From Pseudomonas frederiksbergensis (GTDB lineage Bacteria > Pseudomonadota > Gammaproteobacteria > Pseudomonadales > Pseudomonadaceae), in the NCBI RefSeq assembly GCF_003732665.1, contig NZ_MOBP01000014.1, positions 266,605-330,604 of the forward strand: a stretch of 64,000 nt of DNA. Direction: 5' to 3'. Shown one piece after another: positions 8,879 to 18,245 of the stretch; position 1 is the stretch's first letter, and each line of letters opens with the position of its first letter. The notes below the pieces were generated by a model. That model did not search any database. It had not been told where the DNA came from and saw nothing but the letters and a program-made list of their open reading frames with translations. The position numbers and the translations under genes were made by a program.

Positions 8879-10009
8879 TTATCCTTTTACTATGCAGTCA
8901 GCGTTCAATCGCCGCACTTCAGCAAAAATCTCGGTAATCGGCCGCCTCGGCTGGCGTTTGTGCAGTTGCCGAACCTGCTCGCTCATTCGCACCAGTTCTT
9001 CACTCGGCTTGGCCCATTGCTCCTTCGGCAACGGCTCGGACCATTGCTGCATCACTTCGGGCATGGCCTGCGGGCCCAACTTCTGGATACGGCGGACTTC
9101 CCATTCGGTCAGGTGGTTGGGGATCGTCCATAGGGTCATGACGTGGTACAGGTACCAGAAAAACCCCGAGAGCCGATTGCGTGAGCCGTCGCGAATCTCC
9201 TGATGCATGCGCGCGCGGGCGTTGCGGAAGGTGTGCAGGCCTTCGTGGGGCGGGTCGCCGGGGAGTTGCAGGTCTTCGAGGTCCTGGATGGTTTTGAGGT
9301 CGTTGACTTCGTATTCCATGTAGCCACGGATGGCTTCCCAATGGCTGATGGCGAGCGGCAGGCCGAAGCAGGGGAATTCGACGCTGGTCAGGGTTTCGCC
9401 GTGCTGGAAACCGATACCCATGCCGTATTGGCGGTGGATGCCGTATTGGGTCGCGCCCTGGGCTTCGATGACCCAGGCGGAGAGGGATTCCCAGGGGACG
9501 AAGAGCGGTTCGGTGGCGCCTTCGGGGGTGAAGCAGACTTCGCGGCGTTGGCGGTTGAAGCGGGTGGGGATGATTTGGAGGCGTTTTTTGTGGTTGTGGT
9601 GCCAGGTGCAGAGGCCGATGAACAAGCCAGAAACTCCTCCTAATATCGCGTAGTTGGATATGGCAAAAAAAAAGTCAACGACAAACTCCCATGTGTACGA
9701 AAGGTCGTATCCGAGCATGAGACCAAGACAGCCAATGACGGGCGGGAAAATAAAGGCAATCATAAAAGAAGTACTGAAAGGTCCACCTAATACGACCTGC
9801 CATGAAAATATCTGCGGCAACCCCAGTCCGAAGTCCATGAACACCTCATTTAGTTCTCCGATGTGAGGGCCATGCGGCGGCATCGGTGTTGGCAACGGCA
9901 AAGGCGCCAGATAAGTGATTCTGCCACTTGGGAACGGCTCGACATCCCCAGCTTTTCGGGAATGCACAATGTGCTGGCTAGGCGCTTGGTTATTAATCTT
10001 GGTGGGCAT
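8879..10009 (-). CDS. DUF6708-type membrane protein at the end of a T6SS effector operon; candidate immunity or accessory protein
   Basis: This 376-residue protein has two or three hydrophobic helices between about residues 68 and 135 (SFMIAFIFPPVIGCLGLMLG, AILGGVSGLFIGLC). They are followed by a soluble domain with aromatic motifs (FVPWESLSAWVIEAQG, GFFWYLYHVMTLW). It resembles DUF6708 proteins encoded next to VasX-like effectors. The start overlaps the effector 3' end by 17 bases. A membrane protein encoded immediately after a pore-forming toxin is a natural immunity candidate, but that role is inference from position. The stretch coding for the membrane helices (about 9640-9860 on the plus strand) has lower GC than its surroundings. 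Confidence 0.75.
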   Translation of the reverse strand: MPTKINNQAPSQHIVHSRKAGDVEPFPSGRITYLAPLPLPTPMPPHGPHIGELNEVFMDFGLGLPQIFSWQVVLGGPFSTSFMIAFIFPPVIGCLGLMLGYDLSYTWEFVVDFFFAISNYAILGGVSGLFIGLCTWHHNHKKRLQIIPTRFNRQRREVCFTPEGATEPLFVPWESLSAWVIEAQGATQYGIHRQYGMGIGFQHGETLTSVEFPCFGLPLAISHWEAIRGYMEYEVNDLKTIQDLEDLQLPGDPPHEGLHTFRNARARMHQEIRDGSRNRLSGFFWYLYHVMTLWTIPNHLTEWEVRRIQKLGPQAMPEVMQQWSEPLPKEQWAKPSEELVRMSEQVRQLHKRQPRRPITEIFAEVRRLNADCIVKG

Positions 10010-13000
10010 GGTCGGCCAGCTCCAGCAAATGGGGTTCGATCAACAGCATCGGTGGATGATCGGTGATTAGTTCAGCAGGTAGCGCAGGGAAACGACCCTC
10101 GTCAATTGGGTTGAGGCGAATGACGCGATTGCGAGAAATCCAGGCGCCGTTATTGGCCAAAGTCTGTATACAGACAGTCAGTTCCAGTGTTTCGGAAGCT
10201 GGCGTAAATTCGGTATCAGCATCCATTGGATATCGCAGGCATAGCACCAGAAAGTCTGGTCCTGCTCGTGCGATGCGCAGGCTGTTCGCAACTTCATCGC
10301 TAATGACATTCTTGCGTACCCGCGGCGTGCCGCGACTGTGAAGAGGGATGGAAATACGGTGGGCACCGATTTCCAGGCGACGGGCTGCTTGACCGTTCAA
10401 GGGAGGCTGAAAATCATTGAGCTTGAGCCCTGGTAGTACCAGGTGGATATCTTTTGGTTTGGCCTTTAACAAAAGGTTTTTCAGCCACGAGTCATGCTCG
10501 TTTGGACCCAGTTGGGAGTAAGGGGCATGAAGCAAATAGGCCAGACCGCTTTGATATTCATTCAGAGTATGGTCGCCACGTTCATCGGCATCCAGGCTCC
10601 ATGGCGTGGTTTTCAGCCATTTATCTTGAGCATCGATGTTGTAGCGGTTGAAGAGCCAAGTGCCGCCCAGTTCCAATACAGTGAACAATGCTCCGGCAAG
10701 GTTGAATCGAAAAAAAACGGTAGAGAGCCGTGTGCCGGCAGCGGCCCAAGCAGCGGTTCGCGCCTCAGCACTCCGTGCCGTCAGTACTTTGAAAGTGTCG
10801 TGGACGGTGTTACTAAGCCCATAGGCATTAACAGTCGCCATGCCGCTAGCTCCAAATGCTGCAAGAGCTGCGCTGCTCTGTGCCGAGACGTTTCCGCTGC
10901 GCGTCGCTTGTTGCCAATTTTGCCGATGGGTGCTCACACTAGATAGCGAAGATAGAAACCCTAAAGTGTAGGTAAAGATACCAAGTCCAATATGTATTTT
11001 CCCCATCTGCACATGCACACTCTGTAAAGCATGACGTTGAAGTCCTGCGACGAGTTCAGCACTTCGAGCCTTTAACGCCGTATCGGTAAGACTTTGGGCT
11101 GCCGTGAATCCAGCTGCGCCTGTAGATATAACTGAGTTGATCAAAGGCCCCAACTTACGCTTATCCGGAGATTGACCAAACGTCTCCCTCACAACCCCCA
11201 CCAAATTCACCCCCTGCACCAAAAACACCACCAACCCCATCCCCTCACTCCGAATCAACCCCGCATTCGGCACCGCCCCAACCCCCATCCGAATATTCTT
11301 CAACAACCCCCGCACTTCCTGCTGCTGCGCCGGCGGAAACACCACCGTCACTCCCGCCCGTGCCTGGGTCGCGCCATACAGCCGCGCCGACTGATCCGGC
11401 AGTTCGGCAATCGGGCTCAGCGCCCCCGCCAACCGACCTTCCAGTAGCGTCAACTCCCCACGCACCCGGGCAATCTCACCCTGCAACTCCACTGCCCGTG
11501 GCGTCTTATGCCCCTGGCGGTTTTTGTTGTGGGTGAGTTGGTTGCGTTCACGCATCAGGGTTTTGAGGTAATCACGCTCCCTGAGCAATTCCTTGAGGTT
11601 GGTTTGCAGCGCCGCCTGTTCTGCCGGGGTGGCGACGGTGAAGGTCACGCCTGTGGTTTTCGCGGCATCGAGTAGTCGGGTGTGAATCGCTTTTGGCAGG
11701 CGCTGGAACAGTTCGTCGAGGTCGGGGATTTTGTCTCCCGTCAGGTCGAAGCCTTCCAGCGCCTGGCTCAGGCCCAGGTTCAGCGCGGGGCTGAGGCTGT
11801 GCTGGGCGGCGTCAGCGACGGCGCGGGTGTGGTCGGGCAGATCGTCGAGGGCAGGGAGGTGCGGTTGTTCGATCTTCTTTAGCTCGGCCAGCCAGCTCGG
11901 CAAGTTGTTGAACAGGGCCATGCCGGCGTTGAACAGCGTGCTGTATTGCGCGGCCTGTTCCTGTTGAAGGCGCAAGGGCAAGGTGTAGAACAATGGCCGG
12001 GTCAATTCCGGGTGTTTTTCCAGATAGGCCAGTATTTTTTCGCTCGCGTGATCGCTGCGGCAGATGTCTTTGATGCAGGCGTATTCGGCGCTGAAGGCCT
12101 GACCCAGTTGCGATGGCTCGTGCCCGTCGTAGTACCAGGCCGAACGGTGGTAGCGCCCGGCGCACACCAGCGTCGTGCGGTCGGTGGTGATGCGTTCAAG
12201 CACGCGGTTCCAGCGGCCGAGGTCGGCGCGGTACTGAAACAGTTCGTTGTCCATGGCCGGGCGGTCGATGAAATCGTTGATCCCGCGTTTGCCGCTGAAA
12301 CGGGGGCCTTCTAGCGCGTCCTTGATGCGTTTGTTTTGCTCCCTGCCGAGATTGACCAGGGTGTCGAGGTGGCGTTCGATGAAGGCGTCCGGGGCCACTG
12401 AAAAGTGTTGGCGAGCGTAATATCGGCGGTCTGCATCATCACTGGCGCGGCTGTGCGCGGTGAAATCGGGATCGGCGCCCTGGTACTTGGCCATTTCGAA
12501 CGCTTCGGTGTGGGCCTGCTTGCGCAGTTGCTCCAGTTCCGGCGTCACGGGTGCATCCGGCGGCTCAACTTTGCCGCCCTTGTTCAGGTAGTCGAGCAAG
12601 GCTTTGCGGGTGTCTTCCCGGTCTGGCTCGGGCAACTGTTCCAGGTCAGTGAACAACGCCTTGTGTCGCGGGTCGTTACTGGCTTCGGAGAGTTTTTCGA
12701 TATCCGCCGGGCTGAGCTGACTCAGCGACTCGATGTAGCAGGCCAGCAAGTAATTACGCTCGTTGTGACCTGCATTGGTCCAGTCGTCGATCCAGCCGAC
12801 CACGCGGTCTTGATACTCGGCCAGGTCGCGCAATACGCCGATGTCGTCCTGCACCACGAGGAACAACGTGTCGTCCTGATAGGGCGTGCGCACCTGACCC
12901 AGAAACTCGCCGATATGCGCCTCGCGAAAGCGCCGAGGCTGTTCCCATAGATACGGCTCGCGCTCGTGTTCGGGGGCTTCGCTGACGTGTACCGTCGGCA

Positions 13001-13607
13001 AAAGAGCGGTGCCTGGCTCGACACCGTCCTGTGCGGCGGGTGCCTGCTGAGGCGCAACCGTGGCAACCTCCGCCAACCACTGCTTGCCTTGCTCGACCGT
13101 CAGCAGATGCTCGCCACCGTTTTTGCAATCGACGGGGGCGAGGTCAACGGCTTGCATGAAGTGTTCGCGCTCTTCACGACTGTCTGTCACTTGAGCGCAT
13201 TTGGCGGCGGTCCATTGCACTTCGGCGAAGCACACGTGCAAGAGGCTAAGCCTGGAAAACACCAGCGCCGGACGCTCTTCGACGGGCGTGCGCTGATCGC
13301 TATTGACCTTGCCACCCTTGTGCAACAAGGCACTGATCAGTCCGTCGAGGACGCGGTATTCATGCAAATGGCCGGTCACACTGTCGATCACATATAACCA
13401 GCCATCGCGCATCAGGCGAATGCCCAGTGGGCGGGTTTCAAGGGTGTAAGGCAGTTTTAGCGCTGCGCTCGGATCGAGAGGCTTTTCTACCAGGCCGTAG
13501 CGCAACGGCAGAAGCTGCACCTGGGCTTGCTGCAATGGGCAGGCGCCGGGTGAGCTGATGGCGGTCTTGGTTGCCGCAGCGGCGGCGAGGTTGGCTGGTG
13601 CGTTCAT
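9993..13607 (-). CDS. VasX-like / BTH_I2691-family T6SS effector, probable pore-forming toxin
   Basis: This 1204-residue protein has an N-terminal VasX-type domain (CPLQQAQVQLLPLRYGLVEK, then RPLGIRLMRDGWLYVID), the hallmark of T6SS toxins of the VasX/BTH_I2691 group. The middle is helical. The C-terminal third has hydrophobic segments (GLVVFLVQGVNLVGVV, IHIGLGIFTYTLGFLSSL, FNLAGALFTVLELGGTWLF) expected for membrane insertion. The start MNAPANLAAAAA at 13607 overlaps the upstream DUF4123 stop as ATGA and is preferred to an ATG 8 codons earlier. It is encoded after vgrG and the adaptor and before a membrane protein. The 3' part shows altered base composition. Delivery into a target cell is inferred from the family. 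Confidence 0.85.
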   Translation of the reverse strand: MNAPANLAAAAATKTAISSPGACPLQQAQVQLLPLRYGLVEKPLDPSAALKLPYTLETRPLGIRLMRDGWLYVIDSVTGHLHEYRVLDGLISALLHKGGKVNSDQRTPVEERPALVFSRLSLLHVCFAEVQWTAAKCAQVTDSREEREHFMQAVDLAPVDCKNGGEHLLTVEQGKQWLAEVATVAPQQAPAAQDGVEPGTALLPTVHVSEAPEHEREPYLWEQPRRFREAHIGEFLGQVRTPYQDDTLFLVVQDDIGVLRDLAEYQDRVVGWIDDWTNAGHNERNYLLACYIESLSQLSPADIEKLSEASNDPRHKALFTDLEQLPEPDREDTRKALLDYLNKGGKVEPPDAPVTPELEQLRKQAHTEAFEMAKYQGADPDFTAHSRASDDADRRYYARQHFSVAPDAFIERHLDTLVNLGREQNKRIKDALEGPRFSGKRGINDFIDRPAMDNELFQYRADLGRWNRVLERITTDRTTLVCAGRYHRSAWYYDGHEPSQLGQAFSAEYACIKDICRSDHASEKILAYLEKHPELTRPLFYTLPLRLQQEQAAQYSTLFNAGMALFNNLPSWLAELKKIEQPHLPALDDLPDHTRAVADAAQHSLSPALNLGLSQALEGFDLTGDKIPDLDELFQRLPKAIHTRLLDAAKTTGVTFTVATPAEQAALQTNLKELLRERDYLKTLMRERNQLTHNKNRQGHKTPRAVELQGEIARVRGELTLLEGRLAGALSPIAELPDQSARLYGATQARAGVTVVFPPAQQQEVRGLLKNIRMGVGAVPNAGLIRSEGMGLVVFLVQGVNLVGVVRETFGQSPDKRKLGPLINSVISTGAAGFTAAQSLTDTALKARSAELVAGLQRHALQSVHVQMGKIHIGLGIFTYTLGFLSSLSSVSTHRQNWQQATRSGNVSAQSSAALAAFGASGMATVNAYGLSNTVHDTFKVLTARSAEARTAAWAAAGTRLSTVFFRFNLAGALFTVLELGGTWLFNRYNIDAQDKWLKTTPWSLDADERGDHTLNEYQSGLAYLLHAPYSQLGPNEHDSWLKNLLLKAKPKDIHLVLPGLKLNDFQPPLNGQAARRLEIGAHRISIPLHSRGTPRVRKNVISDEVANSLRIARAGPDFLVLCLRYPMDADTEFTPASETLELTVCIQTLANNGAWISRNRVIRLNPIDEGRFPALPAELITDHPPMLLIEPHLLELADHAHQD

Positions 13608-14470
13608 GGGCGGCCCCGTTGGATGGCCCACTGGTGGGCGAGGTCAGCGGCCAGCGCAACGCGCTCGCCGGGTGATTGCAGCGATGGCGTATGGAGTAAT
13701 CGATCGATGTGCGAATGCTGGTCGAGGGGCGATCCGTCCAGCCAGGCCATGACATTGGCGTAATAAAACAGCTCGGACTGGCTGCTTAACCCCAGGGCCT
13801 GGGCTTCCTCGAAAAGCCGTTGAAGCGTCGGCCAACGCAGGGCCACGGTTTCGCCGCCATGTTGTTCGGGGAAATAGGTGAGTAGATGGGCGTCGAGTTC
13901 GAGCAGTACGCGGCGCCGATCAGCGTGGTCCAGCGCTGAGTTCTGCTCAGGACTCAGGCGGTAAGGCGTTGGTAGTTCCGGGCGCTCGCACAGCAACGGC
14001 TGGTGGCGATGCCAATTCGCACTGACGCTGTCGGCCGTCACCACACAGGACAGTGGCCCCAACAAACGTTGATCGCTGCTGCCGAACAGCGTCCGCGCTA
14101 CAGCGGCGTCGGCCAGTCGCAGCATTACCGGCAGACCCTCTGGCATTTCAACCATCAGCAGTTTTCGCAAATGCTGAGCGACGTCATTCATAGACGCGGA
14201 GCTGAACAACAGCACGCCCCATTCCTCGTGCGCGTGCTCCAGATAGAACTGAAAAACCGCTGCGTCAGGATGTTCGATCAGCACCAACAGCGGTGAGATA
14301 TCCCGCAGCTCGGTGAAGGGCGGATGGTCGTAGAGCGCAACGCTGCTGACCCTGGGGCTTAGCTGCTTCAAACGCTCTGGCAGATGACTGACAGTGGCGC
14401 CGTCCAGCAACACAAAAGCCTGTTGCGTGTTCCAGGGCAGGCCGGCAGGTAACGAGGTTGAGCATTTCAT
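13604..14470 (-). CDS. DUF4123 T6SS effector adaptor (Tap/TEC-type chaperone)
   Basis: This 288-residue protein shows the DUF4123 pattern (AFVLLDGA near residues 18-25, SPLLVLIEHPD, then HLRKLLMVEMPEG and LPVMLRLADAAVARTL). Known DUF4123 proteins load a specific effector onto the VgrG tip and are not secreted. It sits between vgrG and the VasX-like effector with four-base ATGA overlaps on both sides, which is what sets its start at 14470 despite 67 further open codons upstream. The pairing predicts it is the dedicated adaptor for this effector. Confidence 0.85.
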   Translation of the reverse strand: MKCSTSLPAGLPWNTQQAFVLLDGATVSHLPERLKQLSPRVSSVALYDHPPFTELRDISPLLVLIEHPDAAVFQFYLEHAHEEWGVLLFSSASMNDVAQHLRKLLMVEMPEGLPVMLRLADAAVARTLFGSSDQRLLGPLSCVVTADSVSANWHRHQPLLCERPELPTPYRLSPEQNSALDHADRRRVLLELDAHLLTYFPEQHGGETVALRWPTLQRLFEEAQALGLSSQSELFYYANVMAWLDGSPLDQHSHIDRLLHTPSLQSPGERVALAADLAHQWAIQRGRP

Positions 14471-16470
14471 GCGAGGGCCGCCTCGCAAATCAGGCAGCGT
14501 GAGCTGCGGTTTGACACCAGTGCATGGCGTTGCCGCGCTGCATCGAAGGTCACTTTGCGCAGCGGCAATGCACCTGGCATCAACGGCGTTGCCGGCATGC
14601 CCACGGCCGGGGCGCCGCCCGGCACAATCTTCACGCTGCTGAGGATGCCTTCCGGCCCCAGCGTCAGCCAATGACCGCCAGCCTTGACCGTCAGGTGTGC
14701 TCCGCCATCAATGACGACTTGTTGCCCGGCACCGAGGTGGATTTGCTGAGCGGCGCTGAGTCGGTGATTTTTGACACGAATGTGTTGGTCACCCAGCACC
14801 ACCAGGTGATCGTCCTGTTTGAGTTCGGTGAGGCGGGTGCCGTGAATGCGCAGTTGTTCTTCTGCATGCAGGTCGTGACTGGCGATGCCGCCGACCACGA
14901 CGGTGCGTTGGCTGTCGACCTGAAGTCGTTCATCGTTGAGCACAAGCTGGACGAAATCACGCTGGGCTCGCAGGGCAATTTCCTCTGCGCCCGTTCGGTC
15001 CTCGATGCGTAACTCGTTATAGCCGCCACCACCGGGGCTGCTCTGACTGCGGAAAATGCTTTGCGTTTGTTCGGTTGGAAGGTCTAGCGGCACGGGCGTT
15101 GCCCCGTTAGGCAAGCAACCCAGAACGAAGGGTTTGTCGGGATCGCCTTCGCTGAAACCCACCAGCACTTCCATGCCGACTCGCGGAATCAGCACGCTGC
15201 CATAGCGGTCATTCGCCCAACCAGTGGAGACTCGCAGCCAGCAGCTTGAATGTTCGTTGAGCTGACCGTCACGGTCCCACAGCAACTGAACCTTTACCCG
15301 ACCGTACTCATCGCAATGGATCTCTTCACCGGGCGGTCCAGTAACTACCGCGTGCTGGTTACCCGTCACTCGGGGCTTGGGATGGTCGAGGGCCGGTCGA
15401 AAAGCCACATCCCATGGTGTCGCGACGAAGTGATTGCGGTAGCCCTGGCTGAAGCCATCTTCAGGGTTGCCGTCGGTCATTGACTCTTCCAGAACCTGAG
15501 GCTGTTTGCCGACGTGCTCAACCTCAGTCAGCAACCACAGACCATTCCAGTCGCCACGCGGGTGTTCGGTCATGTCAACGAACTGCCCGCTGCGCAGGGC
15601 GCTTTGATCGCTGCGACCTCGGGCTTGCTGATAATCAGCGCGATGGCGTTCCAGAGTGCGCCTGGCCAGATGTTTGCCGCGTTCACGCTCGGTGAATTGC
15701 CCCGGGAAGGCGTAATCCTCCAAGTGGGGTAACTGCGGACTTTTGCTTTCGCTATCCAGCGGCAGACGCGGCTTTTCGAAGTGGTAATCACGTCGGCTGA
15801 CGTGGGTCGTGCGGGTTTCCAGGCTGACCTGGAAGCGCTCAATCACCGAGGCTTTGGCGACCATGCCGCTGCCCTGGGCATACGCTGTCGGGCCTGCGGG
15901 TTTGGGGAATACCGTCTGATCGTCGCCAAATACCAACACATGCCCGCAGGCGTTGTGCTGAAAATGAAAGTGCAGGCCTTCTTCCTCACACAACCGTTGA
16001 ATGAAGTGCAGGTCGGACTCGTTGTATTGCACGCAATAGCGTCGTGGCCGGTACTCGGAGTTGAGTTGGAAGCGCCAGGCGTCCGCCTGGATCCCGTGAT
16101 CGGTCAGTACTCTGCCGATGATCTGCGGCACGCTCAGGTGCTGAAAAATACGCTGGTTTTGGCGATGCGCGAGATAGGCGAGGCGGGGCGCCAGGGTGAT
16201 TTGATAGCGGGTCAGGCGTTTGCCTGAATCACCTTGGGCGACTCGATAGACGTGGCCGTGAATGCCGCCGTTGTCGGAAGCGAATGTCAGAAATGCCGGA
16301 TGATGCAGCAGCGACTCAAGATCCACATCGGGCCGTTCGCTGACCAGTTCGAGCTTGACCTCGTAGGGCCTGTTCAGCGCTTCCCTGGCCTGAAACTCGA
16401 GAACCTGAAGGTCGTATGAAAAACCTGCAATGTCGAGTCTGAAAACGACTTCGTTCGCCGTAGTAACCAT
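14467..16470 (-). CDS. vgrG: Type VI secretion system tip protein VgrG (TssI)
   Basis: This 667-residue spike protein has a gp27-like N-terminal region (RLDIAGFSYDLQVLEFQARE, QYNESDLHFIQRLCEEEGLH) and the gp5/OB-fold segment (ITCDEYGRVKVQL-type, here EIHCDEYGRVKVQLLWDRDG, then SCWLRVSTGWAND). A DUF2345-like beta-helix follows. It ends in a CLIC cysteine pair. It forms the puncturing tip of the T6SS and carries effectors. No tss core genes are in the window, so this is an orphan vgrG island that must use a T6SS encoded elsewhere. It is the first gene of the four-gene operon; its promoter should lie in 16471-16604. Confidence 0.95.
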   Translation of the reverse strand: MVTTANEVVFRLDIAGFSYDLQVLEFQAREALNRPYEVKLELVSERPDVDLESLLHHPAFLTFASDNGGIHGHVYRVAQGDSGKRLTRYQITLAPRLAYLAHRQNQRIFQHLSVPQIIGRVLTDHGIQADAWRFQLNSEYRPRRYCVQYNESDLHFIQRLCEEEGLHFHFQHNACGHVLVFGDDQTVFPKPAGPTAYAQGSGMVAKASVIERFQVSLETRTTHVSRRDYHFEKPRLPLDSESKSPQLPHLEDYAFPGQFTERERGKHLARRTLERHRADYQQARGRSDQSALRSGQFVDMTEHPRGDWNGLWLLTEVEHVGKQPQVLEESMTDGNPEDGFSQGYRNHFVATPWDVAFRPALDHPKPRVTGNQHAVVTGPPGEEIHCDEYGRVKVQLLWDRDGQLNEHSSCWLRVSTGWANDRYGSVLIPRVGMEVLVGFSEGDPDKPFVLGCLPNGATPVPLDLPTEQTQSIFRSQSSPGGGGYNELRIEDRTGAEEIALRAQRDFVQLVLNDERLQVDSQRTVVVGGIASHDLHAEEQLRIHGTRLTELKQDDHLVVLGDQHIRVKNHRLSAAQQIHLGAGQQVVIDGGAHLTVKAGGHWLTLGPEGILSSVKIVPGGAPAVGMPATPLMPGALPLRKVTFDAARQRHALVSNRSSRCLICEAALA

Positions 16471-16604
16471 CCGCGCATCCCTGTGTCTTTAAGGCACGGG
16501 ACTTTGCTTGAAGCTACGTGTAGGCGAAGCCAGTCGATTCGATAACTTCTGTAGGACTTATCCGCAAGATGCGATCGCGGTCGAATGTCAGACGTTTCTG
16601 ACAG

Positions 16605-18245
16605 CTATTTCGGATAAAGCGGCGGCAACCCGCTATCACCCACCGGATCCTGAACTCGCTCGGCCAGCGGAATAGCCCGAGTCGCACGCCACAGGTCTTC
16701 GCCTTGCCAATGCTGGCCGGTTTCGCTGTACAGCGCGCCGTTCAGGCCGTCGAGGGCATCGGACAGCGGCACAAATCGCGCCGCCATGTCCGCCAGGGTT
16801 TCCGGTTGTTGCCGGGCCCAGGCATCGAGGGCCTGGCGGGTGGCGTGGGGGTCGTTGGCCTGGCAGGCGCGCTTGAGCTCGTCGAGCACGGTCCGCGGGC
16901 TCGGGCCGGTTTGCGCGGCACGCAGGATCGCCGGTTGCCAGCGAGCGCGCCACCACAGGCCGAAGCCGAGCAAGGTGGTGCAGGCCAGGATTACGGTGCT
17001 GAGTTTCCACCACCCCAATGCTTCGCTGTCGGCGGCGTAGTTCACTTGCGTGGTGCCCGCCGGGGTGTCGACCATCAGGCTTGGATTGTTGCTCACTTGC
17101 AGGGTCCGGGCCGGCAGGCTGCTGTGTTCCAGGTGATCTTCGAACGTGTTCCACCACACCACATCCACCGTCGGCAAATCGATGGCGCCGCTGTGGGACG
17201 GCACCAGCGCTTCGCGATCTTCACGGCTGCCGATCAGTCCGCGTTCGCCGTGCTGGTTGCCCAGCACTGGTTGGTCCGGGTAGCGGCGCAAACCGTTGAT
17301 ATCGGTGGCGGGCAGCGGTGGCAATTGCGAACTGGCCAGGCCATCGGCCTTCAAGGTCAGGCTGCGGGTCAGGGAATCGCCGACCTGGGCGTGATCCGGT
17401 TCCGGGCTCCAGCTTTCGCTCAGGCTCAGGCTTCGGGCTGGCAACCACGGCGCGTCGGCCGGATAGGTGGCGGGTTTGGCCTTGACCGTCAGCGGAATCT
17501 GCGCGGAACTGACGCGCATCACCTTACCCGGTTTCGGCCCCTGGGACGCGACGTCCGGGGACGGCTGCACGTCCACCAGGGTCGCGCTGAACACTTGCGT
17601 CGGAATGGTCAACACGCCGCTGTGCTGGGGGAAAATCGCGTAGCGCATCTCGATCACGCCATGGCGCAGGCCATTGATGACTTTTTCATAGGTGCGCGAC
17701 TCGCCCAGTTGCTCGATACGCGCATCGGGAATCTGCAGCGGCGTCAGGCTGCTGTCGTCGTACAGCGACACCGAATGGTAGATGCGCAAGGTCAGGATTG
17801 CCTGGGCCTGCACGTACACGCTGCTCTGGTCGAGGCTGGCCTCGATGAACACCGGCGCGAGGGTGTTTGCGGTGTCCTGGGTTTCGCTTTCGATCACCTG
17901 GATCGTGATCGGCTGGCTGCGCACTTCGCCCAGTTGCAGCGACGGGATTTCCACGCTGCCGTTCTGCTTGGGCAGCAGGGTGATGATCCAGCGGGTGGTG
18001 GCGCGGTTGTCGCCGTTGATCGTGGTCAACTGGTTGACCTGCCGCGTGCCGCGCACTTCGAAGGCCGGTTCCAGGGGCGTCAGGTCGGGCTTGCCGAACA
18101 GCGTGACGTCGTTGGATTCCAGGGTCAGTTCCACCGTTTCGCCGGAGTTCAGGCGACTGCGGTCGACACTGGCAACCAGGTCCGCAGCCTGGACTTGAAA
18201 CGTCCAGAAAAGAAGAGCGAGCAAGAAAGCGGTGAAGCGGGTCAT
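16605..18245 (-). CDS. batD: BatD family protein
   Basis: This 546-residue envelope protein has a signal peptide (MTRFTAFLLALLFWTFQVQA). Ig-like beta domains follow (DLVASVDRSRLNSGETVELT, VFIEASLDQSSVYVQAQA) and a transmembrane helix near residue 425 (STVILACTTLLGFGLWW). It ends in a cytosolic tail with GEDLWRATRAIPL. BatD (oxygen-tolerance protein) accompanies BatA/BatB in MoxR-linked operons thought to help protein-complex maturation or envelope stress tolerance. It is the last gene of the operon and overlaps batB by four bases. Just after it come 16471-16604, the vgrG upstream region. Confidence 0.9.
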   Translation of the reverse strand: MTRFTAFLLALLFWTFQVQAADLVASVDRSRLNSGETVELTLESNDVTLFGKPDLTPLEPAFEVRGTRQVNQLTTINGDNRATTRWIITLLPKQNGSVEIPSLQLGEVRSQPITIQVIESETQDTANTLAPVFIEASLDQSSVYVQAQAILTLRIYHSVSLYDDSSLTPLQIPDARIEQLGESRTYEKVINGLRHGVIEMRYAIFPQHSGVLTIPTQVFSATLVDVQPSPDVASQGPKPGKVMRVSSAQIPLTVKAKPATYPADAPWLPARSLSLSESWSPEPDHAQVGDSLTRSLTLKADGLASSQLPPLPATDINGLRRYPDQPVLGNQHGERGLIGSREDREALVPSHSGAIDLPTVDVVWWNTFEDHLEHSSLPARTLQVSNNPSLMVDTPAGTTQVNYAADSEALGWWKLSTVILACTTLLGFGLWWRARWQPAILRAAQTGPSPRTVLDELKRACQANDPHATRQALDAWARQQPETLADMAARFVPLSDALDGLNGALYSETGQHWQGEDLWRATRAIPLAERVQDPVGDSGLPPLYPK

